NCBI GenBank assembly: GCA_013423325.1
Contig: BLJB01000023.1
Span: forward strand, 1-56,815
Direction of reading: 5' to 3'
Origin: Usnea hakonensis
Taxonomy: Eukaryota; Ascomycota; Lecanoromycetes; Lecanorales; Parmeliaceae
DNA: 56,815 nucleotides
A program made the position numbers and the translations under genes. Under the pieces are notes generated by a model. It had not been told where the DNA came from and searched no databases. It worked only from the letters and a program-made list of their open reading frames with translations. This document shows positions 1 to 9,663 of the stretch, piece by piece (within the stretch, counting starts at the first letter, position 1; every line of letters starts with the position of its first letter).

Positions 1-60
1 AAAAAGGGAAAGGGGGGGGGGGGGGTTTTTTTTGAAAAAGGGGGGGGGGGGGGGTTTGGC
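1..60. repeat. Homopolymer-rich window edge (poly-G/poly-A/poly-T)
   Basis: Long G runs (about 15 and 14) alternate with A and T runs. On the minus strand an ATG at 99-97 would open a proline- and lysine-rich frame running off the window, preceded by a CT-rich stretch like a fungal 5' leader. A truncated gene start is therefore possible. The runs are equally consistent with a low-quality contig end, so no CDS is called. Confidence 0.5.
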
Positions 61-938
61 AAGATTTTTGTCCATTCGTATAGCCGCTTGGGGATCCATG
101 GGGACAGGTGCGATGTGCCAGGAGGGGTATGTGAGAGGGATGTTGTTGGTGGATAGGGGGGCTTTTGGAGGGCAAATGCAGCTTGTGGGAGGATGTTTTG
201 AGCAGGATGCTGTGATAAGGAAAGGACGGCGGCGGATGGTGAAAGGATTTATCAAAGGGTTCGACGTTGATGCTAAGGCTTTTCTCTGTTGACTCATATT
301 GTAGATCGAATCTTCTACTATTATTAGGAATTAGATTATCTATACCACATACGTCCTATATAGAACGCAGATAATTTCTTATCTTGCGTTGTGCTCTTAG
401 CGTTAGTAATTCCCAAATATCCTCTTAAATATCTCTGAGATATATCTCAGAGACTGACAGGGGAAGACATGCTTCGCTTTGGTTCTCGGCATGGGCCTGG
501 GGTCCAAAGTCGTCATATGCTACGACTGAAGGAAGGCGGGCAACACGGTCGTATTCTAGACTCCCGACATACGCGGAAGAAGCGATTGAAGCATACAAGA
601 ATCTGAGAGTCGTCGGCATGGAGTGACTGGTGTTGCGGAGGCAGTGCTTAATAGCGAGCTAGTAAGCAGTATCAGAAGGAATAATTTATGTCGATCAATT
701 AATCGAGCATTGCGCACTCTATCTTTCGTAAAGTGAGATGTGCTCATTAGATATGAGTAAAAGCGGATCCCCGAGAATATGTACTTATACGGTGCAGGCT
801 ACAGTGGAGCAAGTAGGCAACACATGCGACGGTCAAAAGTAAAAAGTATTGACATAGAACCATGGCAGTAAGCATAGGAACGTTGTTTAAATAAATAGAG
901 AACGTGTAATCGCATCAAATGCCTCCATGCCCTCTGCT
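61..938. other. Intergenic, no recognised gene
   Basis: No family is recognised here. A plus-strand open frame of about 65 codons ends with TGA at 624-626. Its tail reads AEEAIEAYKNLRVVGME, which looks coding-like and could be a last exon or a relic, but nothing upstream supports a full gene. The rest is AT-moderate sequence with no repeats of note. Confidence 0.4.
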
Positions 939-1930
939 TCATTTTGAACCTCGTATGAAGGATTCCAATATGGCCTCAACGTCCGCCTCCGTCTTACCTT
1001 TTATCCCCAGCAGCTCGTTGTCAGTCCCCGGGAACCGACCCCCGTACTCTGGTGGGCCGAAAATGCAACGGAACAGGAAATTGTACATGACGGGCGGGGT
1101 AACTTCACCCTTGGCCAGGCTTTCGTAGGAAGATTTTTCCAATTCCGCCGTATCCAGAAGGGTAGGCTCCTCCCACGTCTTCCCGGGGTCCGAGACCTTC
1201 TTAGCGATGGCCAGGAGCTGCTTCTGCGAGACGTCAATATCCTTGATGTGGACGAATCGGTTCTTGGTCTCCTCCGGATGAGTCAGGATACCGACGACAG
1301 CCTGTCCGACCGAATCCAACGTGGTGGCACTGAAGACGTTATTACCACCGTCAAAGAATTTGGGCTTGCTCTCCTTCCAGTTCAGGAGGAAGTTCATTTC
1401 GAGACCCCAGTCCAGAAAGGCATTGTTGCACACGAGGGTGTAGGTGAAGTCGCCGTCGGGCTTGGCAGCCGCGGCCTCGCGGAGCGCCTTGTGCGTCGCG
1501 ATCTTGTCTTTGAAGACGGGCAGGGCAGCGGCCTTGGGGTTGCTCAGGTCGCAGCCGTAGTCGGACGGGAGGAAACGCTTCACGTTGGCGGCGGCGGCAG
1601 CGGCGACGAGGATCCCTTGCCCTGCCACGCCTGCGGAGCCAACGGTCGAGACGACGGCGTCCTGGCCTTTGAAAGCGGCTGTGACGGAGTCTACGGACGA
1701 GAGATCGGCTTCCCGGACTTTGACGGATTCGGGATAGCTGGCAGAGGAGGATGGGCGCTTAATGGCGGTGAGGTTGAACCTTCCGGACTTGACAAGTGCA
1801 TTGAGCACTGGCTCTCCAAGAGATCCAGAAGCCTGTAGAGATGGATCAGCGTTGTGATAAAATCCAAATAGAGGCCCTAGCCCGGACGGCTACCTACCCC
1901 GACAATGGCGACGTTCTTAATTGCAGCCAT
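939..1930 (-). CDS. NmrA-like / isoflavone reductase-like NAD(P)-binding oxidoreductase
   Basis: Two-exon gene. Exon 1 is 1930-1898, the intron 1897-1833 (65 nt, GTAGGT...CTACAG) and exon 2 1832-939, giving 308 aa. The ATG at 1930 is chosen because splicing joins the first 11 codons to exon 2 and completes the Rossmann loop GASGSLG (residues 11-17, GxxGxxG); a start inside exon 2 would lack it. A later LPSDYG segment is typical of the isoflavone reductase/NmrA group of atypical short-chain dehydrogenases. These are soluble NAD(P)(H)-binding proteins acting as small-molecule reductases or as redox sensors. No signal peptide or membrane segment is seen. The gene stands alone; its substrate cannot be predicted. 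Confidence 0.85.
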
Positions 1931-3172
1931 TAGGAACCGTTAAAGACGGAAGTTTTGTTGTTCTTTAGGAAGATGAAAATTACTTGGGGGGAACGTGGTA
2001 TTTAAGGTAAAAGGAGATCATCTGATAAGTAAGGGAGTTGATAGTGCTGTTATGCCCCGGATATTGTAAAAGTCCGGGTGCCGAAATGGACGCTCTTGAT
2101 GACTGATGTGGGGGCTCGGTCGGGTACGTATCTTACCTAAGTACCTTACCTTAGGGCATCTCATTAGTGACGCGTTCAAGGGGTTCGCGCCGTGGTTCGC
2201 TCTCCACTCCGAACTCCGAGTCCCTATTTCGAATCACCAAATACAACATATTGCGCCATCTTGATTTCCAATCCCACCTCTCTGTCGCTTCCATTTCTCA
2301 CGTTATTTTTTAGCTCCTTCTTTCCCACTTCCATGATGCTCCCACTACTTACAAATGAAGAACAACACGACATATGTTGGAGAGTTCAAAACGAATCGAT
2401 TTTCTGTATCGAATTTGAGTGCCTTGTGTAGAAATTTTATCCAAAACTTGCCCTTTGCCACTCCTGTAGTATTGTACCAGCAGACTGGCTCTGGTTCCTT
2501 AGCTTATAGCTGCCACTAGTTGGTGGACGTGATGAGGGTCTCGTTGGTGAGACTTCGGACCCCACCCATGAATGGACAACCCATGACCAGACTGTCGCTG
2601 AAAAGCATAGTGACATCTGTGGCACCGATGCTGTCATACAGGAATCAGGTTTGTCGAGTCTTAGCATTCGCTTCATGACTGCAGATTAGATTCCAGATGT
2701 TGACGTATTCGAGGCAGAAAATTGGTCGCCAGATGCTCCTTTCAAAGATCACTCCTCATCTGGCTGGGGACAGATGTCTCAGAGGGAGATTTAACAGCCA
2801 TAGTATTCATCTGAATTATTTCCCATATTTCTTAGAACAATGCGAACGGTCAGGGTACCATATGAAGCTTGCAGACTGTTGAAATATGACACTTATTGAT
2901 TCATGATAACGTAGAGGCCTCTTGTAGGGATCGAACACGATTGCATGGTTGCTATATAATTGCATCGAGTACTAAGGAAAGAGAGTGGTGATAGCCGAAT
3001 TTTCTTCGTGTCTACGAATGTGGAATGACTAATCGCCTCATCTATTGGCTGAATTCCATCATGTCGGATACTGCCCAAAAGAAGTTTGACCGCCTAAATA
3101 TAAGAATGAATGTTCTTGTGTCGCAGTAACGCGAGCGCCAACACGTACATCGAAAACAATTTTTTTGCTAAT
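1931..3172. other. Intergenic region
   Basis: Contains the upstream region of the minus-strand reductase gene. There is an AGTCCGG heptamer near 2070 and a TACCTTACCTTA-type tract near 2131-2155, a short motif that recurs at other promoters in this window. Small open frames at 2192-2431 and 2437-2676 have no recognisable protein features. No RNA gene was seen. Confidence 0.4.
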
Positions 3173-4447
3173 TCATGGACCCGGCTTTTGAAATGGATGC
3201 TTTGGAGACTCGAGAAACCAGTTCCGCCCATTTTGTTGAGAACTGTCCGGCCTCGCGCAGGCGAGCTCACGGAAATGGCACCCAGGCTCGACCGCTTTCC
3301 CAGCGAATCTGTCACCAATCCAATCCATCCACACTCGCTGAGAAGCTACCAGGGCAGGCTCGTGGGTGACATTTGGCAAACAAACATACTCAATCTGAGA
3401 CGACGGAAACAGATCGGCTGTCCTTTTGACAGCTTTTTCGACTACTGCGACGGTCAGTATTGGATCTAATTTGCCGTGAGTAATGAGCAATGGCCCTTTG
3501 ATCGCCTTGCCTCCATTTGAAGTCAAGTCTACATATTGCTGGAAGTGTGTGTTTTCTTTCCAATTTGGTTTGAGATTGTCTCCTTCAGATAGGATAAGGA
3601 TTCCACTGCTCATCGCAGCATTTGCTTCGAGCACCATTTTGAGCTGCTTTTCGCCCTGAGCGGTGAGCAAGTCTCCAGGACTGAACTCGGGGAAGGCAGA
3701 AGCCAGTCCAGGAACCATAGCCGCTGGAATCACGTTGTCTAGATCACCGTGCTCTTCAAGGATACTTGTGTAGGGTGAGACGGCTACAGCTCCAAGATAG
3801 CCAGGGATCGATGTCAAAGCTGCTCTTTGCGCGACTCCCCATGCTGCACCCCCTCCCTGGGAATGGCCAATCACGACAAAGTTCTTTGACAATTCAGGGA
3901 ATGCTGCTTGGGCTGCTGTGACCGAGTGGACTAGATCATTTGCTTGGCTGGGAGGTGAAGCATACTCGTGAACGATAGGTTGGCCTGACGGGTATATATG
4001 CACACCCTGCCCGGCGTAGTCGGTGGCCACAACAATGTAACCTTGGATTGCAAGCTGATACGGGCATAGATAGTGTTGCCAGAGGTTTTTATGGTGAGAA
4101 GGAGCGGCGTTCGCATCAAAACCGCTGGTCCCATGAGCCCACGCGACAACGGGGTAGCCGTCCGGCTGAGATCGAGGTGAATAAGGCCAAAGAACGTATG
4201 CTGACACGGGAACCTTTGAGCCTCTGAGAGTCTCCGATTGATAGACAAAGCGAGATAAGGCGGCCGTCGGGGGGATCATGTATTTGCTCGTGTCCACGTC
4301 TTTATCGAGCTTCAGGAGCGTTCCTGGAGGGGCATTGAGTGCTTCTGGAGGGGCATCGTAGAATGGGTCATCGAGGACCGATCCATCCACCCAATTGCTT
4401 CTCTCAAATTCGAGAACTTCTTTTACAAAGCTTGATAGTCGCTCCAT
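3173..4447 (-). CDS. Alpha/beta-hydrolase, secretory-lipase (LIP) type
   Basis: Single-exon gene of 424 aa. The nucleophile elbow GHSQGGG puts Ser196 in place. GKLDP (Asp328) and NVTHEP (His362) are at the expected positions for the acid and histidine of the triad, and WAHGTSG (about 103-109) fits the oxyanion-hole HG. The order and length match the fungal secretory-lipase family, which hydrolyses esters and lipids. The start MERLSSFVKE has no signal peptide, so unlike most family members this copy is probably intracellular. It lies between the reductase and a decayed stretch and shows no operon-like link. An esterase acting on a small metabolite is an alternative to true lipase activity. Confidence 0.85.
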   Translation of the reverse strand: MERLSSFVKEVLEFERSNWVDGSVLDDPFYDAPPEALNAPPGTLLKLDKDVDTSKYMIPPTAALSRFVYQSETLRGSKVPVSAYVLWPYSPRSQPDGYPVVAWAHGTSGFDANAAPSHHKNLWQHYLCPYQLAIQGYIVVATDYAGQGVHIYPSGQPIVHEYASPPSQANDLVHSVTAAQAAFPELSKNFVVIGHSQGGGAAWGVAQRAALTSIPGYLGAVAVSPYTSILEEHGDLDNVIPAAMVPGLASAFPEFSPGDLLTAQGEKQLKMVLEANAAMSSGILILSEGDNLKPNWKENTHFQQYVDLTSNGGKAIKGPLLITHGKLDPILTVAVVEKAVKRTADLFPSSQIEYVCLPNVTHEPALVASQRVWMDWIGDRFAGKAVEPGCHFRELACARPDSSQQNGRNWFLESPKHPFQKPGP

Positions 4448-5280
4448 TGTTCTGAGGTTGAACGAAATTGTCGCTCCTCAGGATGACTAGACCCTGCGCG
4501 ATAAGGGATCTAGAAGTCGCAACTGAACTCTGATTAGAAAAATTCGGAAAATAAAGAGATGCTTTCGAGTCACTTTGGCTTCCCAGTTGCGCTGCCTTGA
4601 CGGCTACTTGTTATCGTAATGTGGCTATGCAAATTGCTACTTGTCGATGCCAGTCAACGCTGAAAAACATCTGAAGAGCCAAAGCTGAGGATTTTTGGAT
4701 ACATATATGCTATACGCGATAGACCTGGTTCATTCCTTCGGAAGTATCGGAATCCGAAGACCAAGGATCGCGGACTTGGTTTTCGTTTCGACCGCTGACT
4801 GCGAGTAGCTTCAACCCTAAAAGATCCGTAATAAGTAAGGTACCCCCTAAGCAGCCCCCAATAAAATGTTTATTCGAGTCGTCTTCGTCTTAAAGTTGTT
4901 AAATCTTCGCCGCTCTGTCTTCTGAATTCTATACTTCTCATAAAGAGAGTCATAGTTGAGAACGTCGAGGGAGCGGATTACGTCAACGAGCAAATTATAA
5001 GGAACAGACTCTACATGAAGCTGGCAGCCATCAGCAGCATGGAACCTGCGACCCTTGTCAATGCCGCAATCGTGATCTCTCAACGCTTCTCTCAAAGGTC
5101 GCAAGCACGCAGTATTTAGTATCCCATGCATAGGCAGGGTTCGAAATTCCTAGGCAAGCGACCGAACGTAGAAGAGAAGCCCCCTTTTTTCCAACTCTCT
5201 TCGCTTCGAAAACGAAATCCATCGCACGACTACTCCCCAATCCATTAAACCTTGCAGGACCAACACTAACATCGACAGTC
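4448..5280. other. Intergenic with an uncertain minus-strand ORF
   Basis: A 94-codon minus-strand frame (5131-4847) includes residues such as RDHDCGIDKGRRFHAADG and ends in a basic tail. It overlaps another minus-strand frame (5360-5058) in a different phase. I do not recognise either and saw no clear splice pair joining them. They may be fragments of one degraded gene or chance frames. Confidence 0.25.
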
Positions 5281-5648
5281 ATGATTCTGGAAATTAACAA
5301 CAAAGAGGAAATCCCCCACCTCCTTGCCCACCAAGAGGCCTCTTCCGACGCCATCAGCACGCACCGCGAAACTCTACCACATAAATCAGGACTAGAGGAC
5401 TAAGCATTATAGAAAAATCCACAGCAGTAAATGTGCAACGATACGCCAGACGGCACATTTTCAAAAACCACCGCATCTTGTGACTCGCCCCTGATACTCA
5501 TTCTGAAAAGGGGATTATCAAGTGGATGACTCCGAATGCGATTTCGCAGGGGTTTTTGGTCTCAGAGACATTGAACGTTGAGGATAATGGTCATCCCGGA
5601 GATAGTGGAGCGGTTGTCGGTGGAGGAATTCACGGAAGCGGTATTTAG
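5281..5648 (+). pseudogene. Possible decayed gene fragment with GDSG motif (serine-protease-like)
   Basis: Three coding-like plus-strand segments follow one another in different frames. The first is MILEINNKEEIPHLLAHQEA..., ending in a stop near 5400. The second is a short frame containing CNDTPDGTFSKTTASCDSPL. The third, 5484-5648, contains VEDNGHPGDSGAVVGGG before a stop. GDSGAVV resembles the catalytic-serine block of chymotrypsin-fold proteases, but no His or Asp block is visible and the fragment is only about 54 codons. Frame changes and stops suggest a relic rather than a spliced gene. Family assignment is tentative. Confidence 0.3.
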
Positions 5649-6449
5649 TATCTGGAACCTCTGGCCGATGAAGGCAATTTGGGGGTGGGTGGAAGGAGAT
5701 ACGAGCGATAGCTTCTACGAGGAATCAGCAAGCGTTCAATTCGAATTTCTGTGTAGATCTGCAGAGTAGGTAGATGTAGAGTATCGGTATCGCTAGCCTC
5801 GTTGAAATACCCATCGTTCTTCTCTAAACACAACCGGACGTTCTCATGGAATTTGATTGTTCTCCCAAAGAGCGAAGCGCCTGTCGCTCCTCACCTGACC
5901 TGTCGTTTAAATAAAGTAGTGGACGTTTGTGACTAGAGAAAGGCGCGACCGGCCCTTTTCCGTCCCTCCATTCTCTTGCCGGGTCCCAGCTAGAGAGAAG
6001 ATCCGGGCGCGGGATGGTGCTTAATATCCCAGCCGCGCTGCTCTGCCTACCTACCTTATACCTTACCTTATCCGAGCTTCAGTACCAGTATCTCAAATAA
6101 ACGCATGAATTGGCTTGGCTTGACTTGACTTGACTTGTGCTACAAAGGGGGAAGGTATCGATTGAGGAGGTACATAGATATAATTCTCTAAAGTGCAATG
6201 ATGTGCCATGGGTAAGGTGGTGAGTATGTTGAAGCTTGTTTCCTTAAACATGGAAGTCTTTGAATGAAGCCGTATCCCCGTCTCGGAAAATTAATTGTAA
6301 GGTATGTCTAATGCTAAAAGTACGGGGGCTACCCAGGATTGATAACGTGTACTCGAGCAGGGACTTATTTAGTCGAGCACTGGCGTTACACATGAGGTTT
6401 GAAATGGCAGTTTCAAAGACTATGCAATTCATGAACTTGAATGCAGCAC
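5649..6449. other. Intergenic with short tandem repeats
   Basis: No gene recognised. Near 6045-6070 there is a TACCTTACCTTA-like tract, and at about 6110-6137 a GGCTTGGCTTGACTTGACTTG microsatellite-like run. This is the 3' side of the minus-strand carboxylesterase gene. Confidence 0.4.
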
Positions 6450-8589
6450 CTACTCGGGCACAATTGACGCAATACTTCTCCAAAAGTCGCAGCGGACGCC
6501 CCTCCCCCCTTCCCAAGCATAAGCATCCACGATGCTGAAATCGTTCATTAGCCCCGGTTCCTCGAATTGGGTCACGTTCGTCGGCGCGTTGTTGAAACTC
6601 ATGCTCGAATACGGCTGTCCACCTGTTTCATTCAGATTTAGCTGTAGCGGGTTGCGGAGATTCCACGGGGGAAAATTCGTAGCCGCCAGTCCGTTAGTGC
6701 CGGTTCCGTTGACCCCGTTGGCTATCGAGGCGGGGATTGAGGGATCGTTTTGCGTGATGAAGTTACCCCAGATGGTCATGAAGGCTTTGTTAAAGTCGGG
6801 CGCTTGGTTCGGCGTCGGAGGACCAAAGTAGGATGTTAGGTCGGTTGAGTGCCAGGCGCCGATGACGGAGTACTGATACTTGTATGCTACGCGGTTGGTA
6901 TTTGTAAAGGCTTCGGCGAGCCAGTAGGAAGGGCAGACGAAGGTCGTTTCTGCGTAGAGGTTCTGGAAGAGCGTCAGTGCTTTCGCAGTTCACTGAGGCG
7001 AATTCATCAATTAAAGAAGATTCGAGGGATGATTGTGCTCACGTCCGCGCGTTGCTGCTGGCCTGTGCTGAATGTGCTCTCGTTCAGTGCGGTAGGCGTG
7101 CTGTTTCCGCTCGTGGCAAAATCGGGTGTGCTCATATCCACCGACGCATTGGTTGAAGGATAGTAAAGCAAGACCCGAGAAATATCATCTTCGGTGAAAA
7201 GAGGGAAAGTGTTGTGAAGAAAGTTTACGAAATCGTCTTCCGTTACTATGTTCTGCGGAGTGAAGCTTGGACCTTCATTCGCATTGTTCTGTAAACTGTC
7301 AACCAAGAACTCTTCAATCCGCGAAGATTCTTACCCCAACAAGTAAACGTTGCCCATTGACTTGCTTCTTTAGTAGCTGCTGGCTCGGAAGCTGCTGAAC
7401 AAAGACACCATCTGTCACAGGTAGGAAGGCCCAGGTGCCATATCTTGAAGAGCCTGAGATTGTGGCGCTAGCATTTTGCAGAGTTTCGGTATCTTTCCCG
7501 ACGAGGCATTGAAATATTGAAGCGCTCATGTTGCTCTGCGGTAAAGCCGGTGGCCCGAAACAGCCAACTGCAGACGCAAAAGCATAATAAGACTGCGAGG
7601 GTACGAAGTCGGCGTACCCATACTGCATCGGCAGGTATGGCGACGCAGCAATTCCCTGATTTCCGATTAGGCTCCAAGTCGATCTCATCATATTAGGGTC
7701 TACCAACATTACTGAAGAGCGAATCGCCAAGATAGCCACCAAATGCCATAGCCTGCAAAATGACAGACCCCCCTCCGGCACTCTCTCCACCGATCGTGAC
7801 CTGGCTCGCGTTCCCCCCGAAGAGCCCAATATAACTCTGAACCCACTGCAGCGCCAACGTTTGATCAAGCAAGCCAGCGTTGACAGCTCCGTATCGCATC
7901 ACCTCGTCAGAAGACAGAAACCCAAAAGCTCCTAGCTGTCATTCGGTTAATGGCCGCTATCTTGGGACATATTCTCGTCCTCAATCAATGAAGCACTTAC
8001 ACGATATTGAATAGCTACAGCGACGAAACTATCATTATTGGCATTGATTATGGGACTCATGTCCGTGTTTCCCTGTCCCCGGCCGTACCCACCCCCATGG
8101 ATATATACAAGAACTGGCAGATTAGTTGCATTTTGAGGGGAGTACACGCTCAAGAACAAGCAGTCCTCGTTGCCCGTGAAGTTGAATCCACTTGCAATAG
8201 GTGCCTGTGGGCTTTGTGGGCAGTTCTGTGGGAGAGTGTCTCCCCGTAATATCTGGCTGCGATCTACGGCTGGCGCTTGAGGAGGCTGCCAACGTAGAGT
8301 CCCGATGGGAGCTGCTGCATAACGGATTCTGGCTCTCTATATGAGTATGATTCAAAGCCTTACGAGACCTCGTGGTTCTTTACCCTTTCCATGTATTAAG
8401 CCCGGTCGAAAGGTTGGCCACGCCCATATACTGATCATAGCCCAAATCCACGACAAGCCTGGAGGAGGATTGATTTATGGTACTCTGCCGCTTGCTCAAA
8501 AGACTATCGAATATTCTGCGGTTGTGACTTGGCGTTGCAGCTGACACCACTGCTGCCAAGCAGACGTACATGGCAACGAAAAAGCGCAT
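6450..8589 (-). CDS. Secreted type-B carboxylesterase
   Basis: Six exons: 8589-8384, 8334-8001, 7935-7708, 7655-7335, 7288-7043, 6962-6450. The introns are 46-80 nt and the product 615 aa. Each junction restores a family block: YRLGAFGFL after intron 2, NNANEG after intron 4, NLYAETTF after intron 5. An N-terminal signal peptide (MRFFVAMYVCLAAVVSA) implies secretion. Catalytic Ser232 lies in GESAGG, Glu368 in NNANEG and His483 in GAWHSTDL; YIHGGGYG supplies the oxyanion hole. The protein ends with RCDFWRSIASIVPE, a usual terminus of this fungal subgroup. Intron 3 uses a weak donor (GTTGGT at 7707), the least certain splice. Members hydrolyse carboxylic esters outside the cell. Head-to-head with MCM4 across about 1.07 kb. 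Confidence 0.9.
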
Positions 8590-9663
8590 TCTGAAGATTG
8601 GGGGGACATGAAAGCCCGATTTGATATTTGTGGATTGGCTATGGAGCTGAGATTTATTGTGCCAAGCAGAGGTATACGATGATTGAAATCAGCAACTTAG
8701 AGACTTTCAAGAACATGAAGACTCGAGGATAGTGAGAGTGACATCATTATGTAAAGTAGAAAGGTACCTTGCACGATGGACTTCGAGATGACCGTTTTCC
8801 CCTTTTGCCTTTTTCCCCGCATTCATGCCGGTAGAAATTTTGATATGTCAAGTAGATATTGGATTGCTGTTGAAGTAGGATGCTTGATACGTCATGGTAC
8901 ATAATCGAAAGCTTGATTAGGCAGCTGATATACTTTATCGAATTGCGTCTAAGACGGGAATTGTTTCCTGCACTGCCAACTGGTCCTCTATGGACTATAC
9001 CTAAGGTAGGTATCGTAGAACTTACCTCAGGGAAAACTTCGTCTGGGTACATTTGAACCCACATCAGATTTCTAAAGCGTTGATGATATTCGCTCTTACA
9101 TCAATCTTTTTAGCACGCCAGAGTGTCTATCTGGGTGGGTGGTAGAAAGAAATTGACACCCGCTCCAATTGCATGCAAGCCCCCCACTTTATCATGCATC
9201 AAGAGCAACGAGACTCTGCCTACCAAACGAACGTGGCCCCACCTCTGTCTTCCATCATGCTGAGGAACAACCTGTAGAATTTGGTGACTGAGGGAGTGCA
9301 AGCCTCCACTGTTTTCAGGAATTGTACCCGAAAGGTCTCTAATGCCGTCCGCCAAGCTGCTCGCTTGCTGGGTAAATACAGCATACGACGTAGGAAAGAC
9401 TCTACATATAGAGGTTGTGAAACGATTGTAGAAAGATTATGGTGAAATCTGCGGGGTATTATTATGAGGGTGGGAATGACTAAGAGCGAAGGCTTCTGGC
9501 CTGAAATGACGCTACGTTGTAATTGGTGGGAATATCAGCCTTACGAGTACGAGACGCGTTTTCCACTTTACACATCAGGTCGCGTCAATCTCTCCACGCG
9601 CCAGAGGACTTTACCTTCAATCTCCTTGACCTCCGCAATCCATTACAACAACATCACCAGAAA
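8590..9663. promoter_or_regulatory. Divergent promoter region, carboxylesterase / MCM4
   Basis: A 1,074-bp region between two divergent start codons. The MCM4-proximal end holds MluI-cell-cycle-box-like sites (separate entry). The small open frame 9355-9110 (-) has no family features. Confidence 0.5.
9554..9600. promoter_or_regulatory. Cluster of MCB-like (ACGCG) elements upstream of MCM4
   Basis: A perfect ACGCGT at 9554-9559 is followed by CGCGTC near 9581-9586 and CACGCGCC near 9595-9602, about 65-110 bp before the MCM4 ATG. In yeasts ACGCGT boxes bind MBF (Mbp1-Swi6) and drive G1/S transcription of replication genes. The clustering in front of an MCM gene fits that role; function here is inferred. 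Confidence 0.5.

Noticed and set aside
1248..1838. 196-codon plus-strand ORF
   Set aside because: Antisense to exon 2 of the reductase gene, where GC-rich codons leave the other strand open; no family motifs.
2920..2990. tRNA-like T-loop (GATCGAAC on the plus strand)
   Set aside because: The T stem does not pair and no cloverleaf or anticodon arm could be drawn.
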